A DNA stretch of 64,000 nt from Smittium mucronatum (taxonomy: Eukaryota; Kickxellomycota; Harpellomycetes; Harpellales; Legeriomycetaceae): the NCBI GenBank assembly GCA_001953115.1, contig LSSL01000380.1:1-64000 (forward strand), written 5' to 3'. Positions 22,594 through 35,034 of this stretch are shown here, one piece after another (position 1 is the stretch's first letter; each line of letters starts with the position of its first letter). Below the pieces are notes generated by a model. The model did not search any database. It was not told the origin of the DNA and saw only the letters and a program-made list of their open reading frames with translations. A program made the position numbers and the translations under genes.

Positions 22594-23455
22594 TTGATAA
22601 CTATCTGTTGTTGGCTTTTCAGTGTAATCTTACGATTATTAATCACTTTCCAATTTATAAATATTATCCTGATCAGTATATGCTTCTTTTTTTTCTATAT
22701 TCTTGTCCTCTTCTCTATGATTTGTTTTTTAGTCGAATTTTCTAGTGTCTTTCTTTTTTAGTATTAATGATGTGTTCAAATAACCACTACACTTAATATT
22801 AGCCTCTAGTTTTAGTTAGCTTAATTTGAGGTGCATTTCACTAGACTTGATACGTCCAATCAGATGTCTTCTAATTATAAACATAACAATTCCTTCCAAT
22901 GCACTGCGAGTATCATCTAAATCGCATTTATCAAATAAGAAAAGACATCAAAGCCCCAGATACGATGTTATCTGCCAATAAAATTCTATGATAAAAAAAA
23001 TAAATGTGGGAATGGATCAGAAAGGGTGGTTATGCATTCTGATCAGTTTAGCATTGAGGCTGTGTTACGGATGCGGGATCCTCATATTTACTGCGGATTT
23101 CCGAAAGCTAAAAAAACTTTTGCCCAGCCCAGTCCATCCTAGAATTGCTCTACAGTATATTATTATTTCAAAGACGCTTGAAGAGACTTCATTTAATATT
23201 ATCTGATTCTTCTCTTCCTCCCATCCATCGATATATATATATTTCCTCATTTCTATATCTATATCTATATCTATATCCATACTCATATCTGTTTCTAAAT
23301 TTTCTTATCTTCTTTTTAGCTGCTTTAACCTTGCACACCAAATTCTTATCTGTTTTGAAATAGAATTTTAAATATTTTTTTTATTTAAAGTTTTTTCTAG
23401 TCCAAATCGAACTCTTTGCGACAAATAATTAATTGCGTTAAATTCACTAATCACC
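22594..23455. other. Intergenic between PDH E1-alpha and the SNF2 gene
   Basis: Holds the PDH 3' UTR and the SNF2 promoter. A TATATC/CTATAT microsatellite lies at about 23228-23285. No additional gene is supported, although 23020-23120 is locally less AT-rich. Confidence 0.55.
23228..23285. repeat. Imperfect (TATATC)n microsatellite
   Basis: Runs of CTATAT units with a few substitutions, about 170-230 bp upstream of the SNF2 start codon, within the probable promoter or 5' UTR. Confidence 0.85.
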
Positions 23456-26006
23456 ATGCTGGCCGTTCCCCCTGAAAATAGTAACCCCAATGCAACTTCC
23501 AAGAATGAAAGCGAAGATTTATCCAAATTTTCTGTTAAGGAACTAAAAAATAAAGCGGTTTCTGAATATGAAGCTCGGATTAGTGAAAAGAAAAAAATGC
23601 AACGTCTCGATTTCTTGCTCGACAAATCTTCAATTTACGCCTCATTTTTAGCTCAAAAAATCGAAAAGCAAAATCAGGATAAGCTCAAAAAGCTTGAAAG
23701 AAAACAAAAAAAAGAAGCTAAAATCGTCTCTTCTGAACAAGTGCCTTTACGAACCTCTAGCAGACTGGAAATTGTTCAACCACCCCAAAATAAAAAGAGA
23801 AAAACACGGAAAAAGTCTGATACTATCCAAACCAATCTCAAACTAGCTATTTCAGATCACGATGATTCTCAAGACGATCTGATGCAGGAAGAATCTTCTT
23901 TGTTGCCTAATGGCCAACCTCGCAATATCGTTGGTACTATGCGACCTTATCAAATCGAAGGTATGCAATGGCTTATATCTCTTTATGAAAACGGTCTGAA
24001 TGGTATTTTGGCTGACGAAATGGGTCTCGGAAAGGTTTATTCGCCATAAATTTTTGAAAAAGAATTTATTAATCATTTCAATTTAAATTAATTTCCTTCG
24101 TCTTTTTTTGCCATACATTCCATAGACCTTACAAACAATAGCATTCATAACGTTTTTGCGAGACCAGCAAGTGTGGGGACCCTTCCTCATAGTATGTCCC
24201 CTATCAACTCTTGGAAATTGGGTATCAGAATTCAATAGATTCAGCCCTTCCACTCCTGTTCTTTTGTATCACGGTACTCCAGATGAAAGGACGTCATTAA
24301 GAAAAAGAAATCTAAACCAACGACTATCCAAGAAATTCCCAGTTGTAATCACCACATACGAGATCTCTATGAGGGATAGCAAATACCTCCGCCACTTTGC
24401 ATGGAAATACATTGTCGTTGACGAAGGTCATAGGCTTAAGAATCTTGATTGCCAGCTTATTCGGGAACTCAAATCTTATCAATCTGCAAACAGGTTGCTA
24501 TTATCAGGCACACCTCTCCAGAACAAATTATCTGAGCTATGGAGTCTTCTTAATTTTTTGCTGCCCGATATTTTCGACGATTTGGCGGGATTCCAAGAGT
24601 GGTTCGATTTTGACGACATCAATGAGCAAACTGGCAAAGAAAGAATCATCAATTCTGAAGCCCAGGACCAAATCGTGTCAAAATTGCATCATATACTTCG
24701 TCCTTTTCTCCTTAGAAGACTTAAAACAGAGGTTGAGACGAATTTGCCACCTAAGCGCGAATATATCATAAGTTGTCCTATGACCTTGTCACAAAGTGCG
24801 CTATATTCTGCTGCACTATCTAGCAATATTAGAAATTTTCTTTTAGATCAAATGTCTAAGGGGGCTTTAAATGGCACAAAGAAGGAAAGCGATTTTCCTA
24901 CGGCAAATGGTCCCAGAAATGCAAAAAAACGCGCTGCTGAGACTATAAAAGAAAGTATTTCTTTGTTGGAAGATTTGAAATCTGAAGATGAATACGAGTA
25001 CGAGCAGAAACAAAAGGAAATTCCGCTCTTAAAATCGTCCGAGGGACCTTCAAACCCTTTGAATGATTCCAAGAAGAGACTGGCTAACCAAAATTTGAAG
25101 TTTAAACTAATGCAATTAAAGAAAGTGTGCAACCACCCTTATATTTACAACTTTCCTCTAGTCGATGAAAACGACCAAAATTCTGATTATCTGATAAACG
25201 AATCATTGGTTAGAGAGTCTGGAAAACTTTTGGTTTTAGATGTTCTTTTGCCTCGCCTATTGAAGCCTAATAATAACAGCTCCAGTAAAGATAATCACAG
25301 AATCCTCATCTTTTCCCAAATGACAAAGATGCTAGATATCCTCGAATATTACATGGAAATGCGAAAATACAAATACGCACGAATAGATGGTAGCATCCAT
25401 CACTCAGAAAGAGTGCAGCAAATTAATGAATTTAACGATCCAGAAAGCAAACTGCAAATATTTTTGTTGTCAACCAGAGCAGGAGGATTGGGAATCAATT
25501 TGTCTACAGCCGATACTGTAATCATAATTGATAGCGATTGGAATCCCCAAATGGATTTGCAAGCCATTGACAGAGCCCACCGAATAGGCCAAAAAAAACC
25601 AGTAATTATTTACCGGTTTGTTACCTCAGCTTCAATCGAAGAATATGTTCTTGAAAGAGCTGGAAATAAAAGGAAGCTAGAAAAGTTAGTTATTCACGAT
25701 AAAAAGTTCAAAGGGATTTCCAGCCTTGTAAACTCCACTGGGACTTCTGATAAGAACGTATCGGAGGCTGGCAATCCCAAAGCGAATAAATTTTTTAACC
25801 TTGGGGATGGAGGAGTTACGATAGATTTAGCAGAGATTTTATCAAGTAATGCAGCAGAGAGGGTTAGATCTGATTTTGCAGAAATTGGAGAAAAAATAGC
25901 AAGTTATAGTCTTGAGGAAAAGATTCCAATAGATTTATTCATTTCATCTTCAGACCTGAACGCAATAACGGATAGGAGCGCCAAAGCATACTCAAGCCAA
26001 GATTAA
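23456..26006 (+). CDS. IRC5: SNF2-family chromatin remodeler, Lsh/DDM1/Irc5 type
   Basis: Two exons (23456-24034 and 24126-26006) give 819 residues; the start ATG is in a CACC context. The N-terminus has the coiled-coil signature of the Lsh branch ([32 protein letters not shown], about 39-70), then [12 protein letters not shown]. Walker A is DEMGLGK|T (187-194), with the intron cutting it directly before the Thr. Motif II is DEGH (about 292-295) and motif [24 protein letters not shown]. The C-terminal lobe has [11 protein letters not shown] and [11 protein letters not shown] (about 669-679). There is no bromo-, chromo- or SANT domain, as expected for Lsh. The protein uses ATP to slide nucleosomes; relatives support DNA methylation or recombination and repair. 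The symbol follows the yeast relative. Confidence 0.9.
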
Positions 26007-26346
26007 ACAACCTTTATATTTTAATTTATGGCATCCTAAATTATATAAAATTTGGTATTAGATTGAATATTATCTATATTTTTTTTTATGATATGATCCT
26101 AATTACTAAAATCGGTTGCGATTTCAAGACGAATATAGTCTTGGAATTATTCTGAGTTAAAAACATTGATATAGAGCCAAAGCTCCAATTGATTTCCAGC
26201 TTAAAATCGATCAAGATATTTCATTGGATAAATAAAACATCTTCAGTCATTTTTTATTAATTTTTTTTTTTACTAAAAACAAGGTATACTTTGGCTGCTT
26301 TAGTATATAGAAAAAAGCAAATAAATAATATGCAAACAAACTGATA
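26007..26346. other. Short convergent intergenic region
   Basis: The SNF2 (+) and Oca-type (-) genes converge here, so this 340-bp spacer holds both 3' ends. Poly-T and poly-A tracts are present; no gene. Confidence 0.7.
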
Positions 26347-28007
26347 CTAAGCGCCCAGCCCTTCGAGGGACAGAGCATCAATAAGGGGAGAAAGAGTGAT
26401 GTTATCAACCATATCGAGAATTCTTTCCAGCATTTCATAATCATTCTGGGCAGAATTAATCAAATAATTTTCAGAAACAGGATTCAGATAAAGTTCTTTA
26501 TGGGAAAATGATTTTTTGAAATCAAAAGTATTATCGATCGAGGAGTTATCAGGAACAAAGGCATGAAGATCAGAATAAGTCATGGATAGACGAGTATAAA
26601 TATCTTCCAAAGCTTGGTTAAGGAGGAGGTCCTTGTGGGAAAATAATGTATCCCCAATGGTTTTTATTAACTTTGGATCCAATTCTTGTTTTAAGGTTGG
26701 AATTTCCGGAAATTTTTCAAGAGAAATTTTTAGTGCTCGAGCAACAACATTATTAATAAATTGGGAGGTTGGTTTAGGCTCAGCTACAAAGTGTGTTTTC
26801 CGTTTTAAATTTGTGGCCATATGATTCAAATGGCTTGTGAGTTTGGTTGAAGTGATCGTTTTTGTGATAGAAACAATATCTTTAGTATAACTCTTATTTT
26901 TTGGATCAGAATTTTCATCAAGATTACTAGATATTGACCTAGCTTTGGATTCTTTGAATATATCGGATGTAGACTTAGACGCTAAGGATTCATAATCCCT
27001 GCTCCTTAATTGTACATCAGTTGGTTTTCTATCCAATGTATTGCCATCTAATATCAAGGGGAAATCAGCAAGCGCATTTTCAGTGGGTTCGGTTGATGAT
27101 ACCAATTCCTTTTTATCGGACTTTGGATAAGGTTCTTTAGGCTTGGAGAGTTTCAGTTTAGGTAAAGTTGGATGTGCATTTTTTGTAAATGGCAAAATGA
27201 TGTTATTTTCAGTATTGTGCTTTAAGTTTAAATGTGGCCATAGCCACAAAGCGTACGGGTTAGAGAGGATTAAATCAGCACCCTTGTATTCATCAACAAA
27301 ATCGGTTTCATCAGATATCAATTCTCCATTTCTTTCAAATCTATTTTTTTTAAAAAAAACCCCCAGAATTAACGTGAATGTACTTTATAAAAAGGTTCAG
27401 AAATTATTGTCTAAAAAAATAACCTTATGAATTCTATCTCATAAGAATGTTGGATCCATAGCTGCAATTTTCTTAAGCACATTGAGAGTAGTCCTGAAAC
27501 ATTCGAACCATTCATACAATGATAGTAAACTGGATTGTTTGCAGGATCTGTTATGATCTAGTAGATATATATTAGCGGTAAACTAGGTTAAAAAGTTGTA
27601 TTCTCTACGCAGAGATATATAGTTACCTGCAAGCTTTTGGAAACAACCTGGCTGGTTAACGTGACATTGTCATCGGGTAAATCCACAGGTATGAAAATAT
27701 GTGAAATGTTTTCGGCGCTACAGAACTCTTTCAAATCTTCGTTAGGTTCGTTTGGAATCAATGAGATTATAACTTTGAGTTTTAGTCTAAAATTAAACCA
27801 AATATAAATACAGGAATGAGTAAAATAGAAAGTTCTATATTGTTGAATAAAATCAAGAGGAGTGGTAAATTAAGCTTTTAGATTATTTAGTACTGACCTT
27901 TTTAAAAAGGGGAAATTCCTAGTTTTGGGATACCCACCCCTGTACACTCCATTTTCTACCTGGCCGAAACGGAAAGGAGGGACCAAAAAGTTTGTTAATC
28001 TGCTCAT
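26347..28007 (-). CDS. Oca-family dual-specificity-phosphatase-like protein (Oca4/Oca6 type)
   Basis: I reconstruct four minus-strand exons: 27898-28007, 27627-27786, 27424-27557 and 26347-27340. All have GT-AG borders and compatible phases, giving 465 residues. The N-terminal third is the family core: VPPFRFGQVENGVYRGGYPK, NFPFLKRLKLKVIISLIPNE, then DPANNPVYYHCMNGSNVSGL, SMCLRKLQLW and GELISDETDFVDEY. The active-site loop HC-MNGSN-V has Val where the CX5R motif needs its phosphate-binding Arg, so the protein is probably not an active phosphatase; several Oca paralogs lack the full motif. A Ser/Lys/Pro-rich tail of about 300 residues follows, much longer than the compact family members. In yeast, Oca proteins associate in a complex linked to oxidant-induced arrest and inositol-pyrophosphate control. 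Confidence 0.85.
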
Positions 28008-28058
28008 TCACTGTACAAGGAATAGATATGTTTGCTCTTTTTTCTATCGACTTCTTCA

Positions 28059-28260
28059 ATGTCTGTGTTAGTTAACTTCGCTATTGTTTTGGCCATTGCT
28101 CATATCTTCATGGTACACTTCTCTGGATTGGCTCCAATAGGTTGAGTTTAGCTTTTTTTCTTCATCTTTTCTTAACGCAAAAAGGCTGTAATGTTTCTCT
28201 GCATAGACATTTTCCTAAAGCCCCAGCGAATAGCAAGCCGAATTATTATTTTTTCTATGT
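28059..28260 (+). CDS. Possible small membrane protein (tentative two-exon model)
   Basis: An ATG at 28059 opens MSVLVNFAIVLAIAHIFMVH (28 codons to an in-frame TGA), hydrophobic and with gene-like codon use. A GTTGAG donor after CCAATAG (28138) and an acceptor ending GCATAG at about 28206 would join in frame to DIFLKPQRIASRIIIFSM, giving a peptide of about 46 residues. No family is recognised. It would lie divergently from the Oca-type gene with only 51 bp between start codons, which is very tight, so it may instead be part of that gene's 5' region. The separate 82-codon frame at 28142-28390 overlaps it and is no better supported. Confidence 0.25.
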
Positions 28261-29701
28261 AATAGTCAGCAGACCAAATTATGCAATCATTTATGGCCAA
28301 TGCTCTGGTTTAATTTACAATTTTATAGGTGCACATTTTATTGGTTATGTCGTTACGGTTTCCATATTATCTATAAATGGGAAGTTCTAATCAAATTATT
28401 ATTTTGACTTTAAGTTTTGGATATATTTTTTTAAATTCTCAAAATAATGGTTCAACTTTTTCCTTTGATGGGAAAGACTAACACTTTTATACTATAAATA
28501 TCACAAATAAAGATAAGTACATGTTCGGTAAAGTACATACCGTAAAGTAATATAATATATAAATTGGGACTCACATATAAGAGCTTGACGACATAAAAAC
28601 CATTAATATTTATGGGAGTCGATCCTAATATTTATTAGATATACTTTGCTAAATGCATATATGTATTTGACTATTCTCTTTGGAACAGACACTTGCCTAT
28701 TGAGGTTTCTCTACCTTCCATATTTGGAAAGCTAACATATTCAAATTTATAAAGCTATTGCGTAATTTATTATTGGGATTTCAAAAGATATCTTCTTTTT
28801 GAAAAATGTAGAAATTTTATTAAAACCAATGTTTTTCTATTTTTACTGGTTTTGGTCGGAAAATATTCATATAAATCCAGTGGTTTAATCAGTAGAAAAA
28901 GGTCTGTAATTGAAAAGACTCTCAAAAATGGGCGATTCCAAAGAAAAAGAGATATTTTACTAGCAAGAATTGCAAACTCCCTTTTATTTATAATTTTTAG
29001 TTTGTAATACGAATCATGACATTATTAGATTTTTTTGATATTTTCGATTTTTTTTTTCAATTACCGGATTTGGTAAAAGTTTTCTATATTCAGATCAAGA
29101 TTACTTTAATTGATGGGAAAAAAAATTGCAAAAATAGATTCTTGGAATATTAAAAAAAATTGGAAGTTTGGTTTTCTTTAATGAAAAATTCGATAAAAGT
29201 TAGAACCCTTTTTTTATCTCAACATTTATTTATGTTTTATTTATATTTTTCTTGTAAATAGCAATATATTCTCAAATCTCAATAATATCGAATGAATTAT
29301 TATAAACAATCGTGCCAATAACAATGAATCCATTGAAGTTGTATTTGAAGATATGTCTAAAAAAAAAGATAAATTGTCTAAAAACTTGTCAATTAGCAGA
29401 ATCTATATCGAAAGAAGATAAAAAAACCTTATATAGACATTTTTTCAACAGATAAAAAATAGGAGAGGTTGTTTTCAGGAGTGTTTCGAACGACTTAAAC
29501 TAAATAAGACTCCTAATATATATAAATATGCATAGTAGTTTGTCTAAATTTAATAAAGATAGATTAAATGTCCCATCTTTAGTTCTTCTGTATATAATTG
29601 AAATGATCTACGAATTTCCCCTTTGAATTTTGGAATGGAAGATATACAAAAACCCTAAAAAATTTTGAGTCCGGCATTTTTAAATTTATCTCTAAAAAAA
29701 A

Positions 29702-30476
29702 NNNNNNNNNNNNNNNNNNNNNNNNNNNNNNNNNNNNNNNNNNNNNNNNNNNNNNNNNNNNNNNNNNNNNNNNNNNNNNNNNNNNNNNNNNNNNNNNNNN
29801 NNNNNNNNNNNNNNNNNNNNNNNNNNNNNNNNNNNNNNNNNNNNNNNNNNNNNNNNNNNNNNNNNNNNNNNNNNNNNNNNNNNNNNNNNNNNNNNNNNNN
29901 NNNNNNNNNNNNNNNNNNNNNNNNNNNNNNNNNNNNNNNNNNNNNNNNNNNNNNNNNNNNNNNNNNNNNNNNNNNNNNNNNNNNNNNNNNNNNNNNNNNN
30001 NNNNNNNNNNNNNNNNNNNNNNNNNNNNNNNNNNNNNNNNNNNNNNNNNNNNNNNNNNNNNNNNNNNNNNNNNNNNNNNNNNNNNNNNNNNNNNNNNNNN
30101 NNNNNNNNNNNNNNNNNNNNNNNNNNNNNNNNNNNNNNNNNNNNNNNNNNNNNNNNNNNNNNNNNNNNNNNNNNNNNNNNNNNNNNNNNNNNNNNNNNNN
30201 NNNNNNNNNNNNNNNNNNNNNNNNNNNNNNNNNNNNNNNNNNNNNNNNNNNNNNNNNNNNNNNNNNNNNNNNNNNNNNNNNNNNNNNNNNNNNNNNNNNN
30301 NNNNNNNNNNNNNNNNNNNNNNNNNNNNNNNNNNNNNNNNNNNNNNNNNNNNNNNNNNNNNNNNNNNNNNNNNNNNNNNNNNNNNNNNNNNNNNNNNNNN
30401 NNNNNNNNNNNNNNNNNNNNNNNNNNNNNNNNNNNNNNNNNNNNNNNNNNNNNNNNNNNNNNNNNNNNNNNNNNNN
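29702..30476. other. Assembly gap (775 N)
   Basis: Run of N. Unlike the other two gaps, I see no duplicated sequence at its borders. Confidence 1.
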
Positions 30477-32918
30477 TATATAAAGAAATTATCCGAGAAA
30501 ATCAAGACTTGTAACCATATCTAAGTTCATTCTATAAAATGTGCCGAGAAAACTTTGCAAAACCTCATGAACAAAACAAAAATATGTTCAGTATGCTATA
30601 AATTCCAGAAAAATATTTACATTCTAAAAATTATCGATATCATTGAGTCTAGTGATATGTATAAAAAATGCGAATCAGAAATTAATACATACAGTGACAA
30701 AAAAAATCAAATAACCCCAGAAAAAGGCGTATATCAGCTGCTGTAATCATCTTGGAGAAAAGGACTGTATACTTATAAATGACTTTAGGGAAAAATTTCA
30801 GATATAGGGTGGTCCAATAGAAACTAGCGCATCTTTCTATAACAAATCTCAAATTTCGAACTTGGGATTTTTTACTTCATAAAATAGAGATGATGGCACT
30901 TTGAAATAAAAATAATAGAACTTAATTTGTAATATTCTTAGCCATAGCTCAAAATATACATCCGATTGCTTTTTGAATATTCTGAAAACACTTTTTTTCT
31001 TTCGAATCGAAAAAGAGCACATATGAACCGATATAAGCCCTTATCTTCATTAATTCGAGTTTTTTGATTCTATATTTAGGAAATAAGGCAAATAAAAGGG
31101 AAAAAAAACTTTTATCTAAACCATTTCACTGAATGTCACTGTAAATTTTTGTTGGAGGGCACATTATTATTATTATTATTATTATTTTTTATATCAAAAG
31201 GTTCGATGCTTTTTTTTTAATTTTTGGGGATTATTTTGAAATTGTTTTGTAGAACCGTTTAAAGAGAGACATAAATAACATTGAAGAAATTATCAGAAAA
31301 TTCTATTAAATATCAAGTGTAAACTATTAAAAACTCAAAATCTGTTTATTTTAGCTTTTAATTATAATATGATGGATCACAGAGACCTAATCAGGAAAAA
31401 ATGGTAGTAAAAACTTACAAGTCATATTTTTCTTTTAGTAAGGAATCAGAAATTTTTTTTTAGGATCAGTAATAAGTTGCCTCTATATACAAAATTATTC
31501 AATTATAGATTTTAGAGTTGTGTTTAAAGTTGAAAAACGAGTTACAAAGTATTAAAATGAGCAAGACAGCCAAAAAGATATTGAAATAGACTCTGTAATG
31601 GGGAAAAATTCTCAAAAATATCAGATCAAAAGAATGGATTTAATTTGAAATTAAAAACAGGGAATTTCTGAAGACGATAAATAAGTTTGAATTAATATCC
31701 AGGTAAATTAGTTTTTTCTGTTAAACATTATTTTTGAATCGATTTTTTATTTTTAAATTTGAGTTGGTATCGCTTTGCCTTTGCACTCTAGATTAATTAT
31801 AATGTGTGTTTCACCGCGCCTTGAAAAAATTGAATTTAATATTAATGAATTTTGAAAAAAAAATTCCACCATTTTTTTATTTTTATACAAATTTAAATTA
31901 TGTTTGATAATATATAAAGAGAGATGAATTTTTTTACAATTAGATTTGATATATACACTGGTGGAATTATCATTGATGAAGATATAGTGTTAGATAAGAA
32001 TGGTTTTTTGGCCGTATTCCTTTTCCCACAAATCAATTGTATTTATTTTGCCATTTTTTATGCTTTCGAATATCAATTAAAATCGCATTAATTTAAATTA
32101 TTTTATTTTTATTTTTCAATACTACACTTTTTTGAAAAGTTAAATAATATTTAAGTTCGTAAAAAATGTTCAATAATTATTATAATTTTTTTTTATCTAT
32201 TTTTGAAAAAATTAAGAAGGCTTTTTCGGCATATCTTGAGCTCATAATCATCATTTTTAGCAAAAAATCTACTCATTTTTATTCTTTTATATATTTTTTA
32301 GGATGTATAACAATGATTTTGTTTATCAAAATTATATATAGCGAATTAACGGCTGAAAATATGGCTCTCAGTATTTAGATAATCACCAGAGATTCGAAAA
32401 TATATATATAAATTTTAACAATTAGCTTGAATTATTAAATTTTTTTTAATACCAATTTCAAGAAAAGTGATGGTTTTAGCGTCAATATGAATTAGAAAAA
32501 TATAAATTTTATATGAGCATAATCTTATTCAGTTTATTGAGAATTTTTTTTCCAGAAATTGATACTAAAAAATTTATTATTAAGAATTGATATTAATTCT
32601 TCATGAATAAAGATTATATCTTCAGTCTAAAAAAATTGATTTTTTAGATGAACTTTTTTAAAAAAGAACTTATAGTTAAATTAGAATTATGAAATTTTTA
32701 TTTTTTATTGTGGATGAAACTATGAATTAACATTAACTATGATTATATGTAATAATAATATTTTCGTAATTTTTAATTACTATATTTTTGAAAATTTTTA
32801 AATTTATATATATTTTTAAAAAAAACTCAAGATAGTAATAGAAAGTGTAAATTTGTTAAATATTTATGTTTAATCTTTTATAAAGTTCATAATATTTTGT
32901 TAAGTCTATATTTAAGCC

Positions 32919-33014
32919 TAAATTCAGCCATCGGAATCGTTATCGAAGGTTGAATTCGGCCATAATAATCGTTCTTGAAGTTTGAATTCGGTCACCGGAA
33001 ATCGTCATTGGGAT
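32919..33014. repeat. 32-bp minisatellite, three degenerate units
   Basis: Three adjacent 32-bp units (32919-32950, 32951-32982, 32983-33014). Each begins TRAATTCRGYCA and contains a GGAATCGT-like centre. They are more G/C-rich than the surroundings. Because 32 is not a multiple of three, this is not a protein repeat. Confidence 0.7.
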
Positions 33015-34499
33015 ACTAATGGATCCATAAACCTATTTTTATTAATAATTATATTAGCTTCAAAAATACACTAACCCCCCCCCACCACATCCATCAATTT
33101 TCATTAAAAGAATTCTGTTATTATTATTATTTTTGAATCCTCCCTCTTCATTATTCGCTTTTCAATCATCTACCTCTGATGATAACATGAAATTATTAAA
33201 AAAAAAAAACATTATTTTATTTGATTTGTTTATTACAAAAAATAATTTAAAAATATTTATAGATAATTGATTTAAATGTAATCTGAGTCAATTATAATGA
33301 TAAATGGAATTTATTTATCAAATTGAATACAATTTTATTTTCTATTTTCTCAAATTTCAAAAATATCAACAGTTTATTTATTAGATTAAAAATAACTTCA
33401 TTTAAGATAGTGTCTTACTCGAGTATCTTAGGATAAACTTCTCAAAAAGTTAATCTATTTTTCGAAGGGGGTGCCCTTTTTTTAAGAATGCAGGTTTCAA
33501 AATTATCTATTATCATATCATTGCCCTCACGCATACAGATAACTTGGATATGGTTTTCTGTAGTAATTTTTGATTTATCCAAGTTTAAAATATCTATGAA
33601 TTATATTGGCTAATTTCAAAATTGATGCTGCGAAATTTGACCCAATTCTTGACCCAAATACTATTTCATCAAATGCACATTTCCTCAATGGAAATATCGC
33701 CCAACGGAAAATCGCCCTATGGACGTTTCAAAAAATGTAAATATTTCTCAATATTAATTGGTCGAAGCATATTTTTACATGTGTAACTCACAAAAAAGAA
33801 TTTTATTTAAATTTTTTGATAACAAATCATTTATTTTATAATGGAGTCCAATTAATTTATAATTTTTACATTAAAAAATTAAATATAGTCTGGAGTCTTC
33901 TCTAAAATAAAGATAAGTATTAAATATTCTTATAAAAACGGGTTATATTTTTTATATTGTTATAATCCTGGGATAATCTATAAATTTTTTGTGACAGATA
34001 CATATTGACACCAAGTTAGGAAAAATGCATACAGTTTTGAAAATAAAAAATTTAGAGCATCAGAAATCTATTTTTATTTGTAGTTTAACAGAAGAAATAT
34101 CCAAATATTAGAATTTATTTTATTTTATAGATTATTCGAAACAATTAAAGTTAAGTTGAAAGTTGATTGTAAAATTTTATTGAGAGTAAATACTTTTCGA
34201 TTGACACTTTTTTCATATTTTATAATAAAATTATAACAAATAGCCGCAGTTATATAAATATTAAAATGTTTTATTGCTTAATTTAAATAAATGATGGTTT
34301 GAAGATACTCTTTGAAGCTTTTGAGTAGTGTATACATACTTATTTTTTTAGTTTTTTACGCACTTTTCTTGAAATTTCAAGTTCATTGATCAGTGTTTCC
34401 GTCTCATTTTACTCTTCTGTATTTTATCAAAAAAATCCAAAAGATGGATTTTTTATGCCAAAAATTAAATAAAACCTGTTGTGACATATCTCTGTGGTT

Positions 34500-35034
34500 A
34501 TAGGTTTTTGTGGGCATATTTATGGCAGAGTTTTAATAGTCCCAAAAAAAATGGTGGTATCTTGCTGGCCTTACCTGTATTACACCTCTTAAAACCATAC
34601 CATATACATATTTTTTCAAAATTATTAACAGATTGAACTAAATAGTTTAATATTGCTAGTAAAAAAACTTCAAAACCGTCTCAGATCTTATAGCTGGGCA
34701 AATTCCAGTGAAACTAGACGATAAACAGTTTTTATTGATTTATATACTGTGTTTTTAAACTTATTCAGCAGAACAAACCTCTGAAAAACCATGTATATCT
34801 TCTGGAAAAAGCGGAAAAAACACAATGATACAGCTGTAGAAAATAAAATTGAATCTTTTCATTAATTTTCAAGTATTCAAAATCTGATATTATTCTTTTC
34901 AGGGGACCCTTATATAATCTTTCTATGAAAGATTGTGCATGAATTTCCTCCAGAGTTAATGGATATATTTCTCCGCGTTTATTTAAGAGAAAGCAGTAAA
35001 AAGAGTGGCAAAACTGTGTTTTCATAGCATTCAT
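34500..35034 (-). pseudogene. Mutator-like (MULE) transposase relic, central DDE part
   Basis: An 89-codon frame (34765-35034) holds the MULE catalytic-core pattern. FYCFLLNKRGEIYPLTLEEI corresponds to the family's ALLxNKxxxxY segment. PLKRIISDFEYLKINEKIQ contains the second catalytic Asp (codon complement 34882-34884). YHCVFSAFSRRY corresponds to the C-x-F-H-F-x-x-x-I segment, with His replaced by Ser. Further readable pieces (NTVYKSIKTVYRLVSLEFAQ) continue to about 34600 after stops. The first Asp region and the zinc-finger C-terminus are not readable. The element is dead and no terminal repeats were identified. Confidence 0.6.

Larger units (their letters stand above)
28391..34499. other. 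AT-rich gene-poor region with decayed fragments and an assembly gap
   Basis: No intact gene. A plus-strand stop-broken frame at about 29300-29530 reads NESIEVVFEDMSKKKDKLSK and RGCFQECFERLKLNKTPNIY. Another at about 30490-30750 reads SSFYKMCRENFAKPHEQNKN. Both lie around the gap and may belong to one decayed element. A TTA microsatellite lies at about 31165-31187 and a 32-bp minisatellite at 32919-33014. Confidence 0.4.

Noticed and set aside
23145..23363. 72-codon frames across the TATATC microsatellite
   Set aside because: They are translations of the simple repeat on both strands.
29579..30505. Long frames spanning the N run (also at 19349-19702 and 58876-59418)
   Set aside because: They are open only because unknown bases contain no stops.
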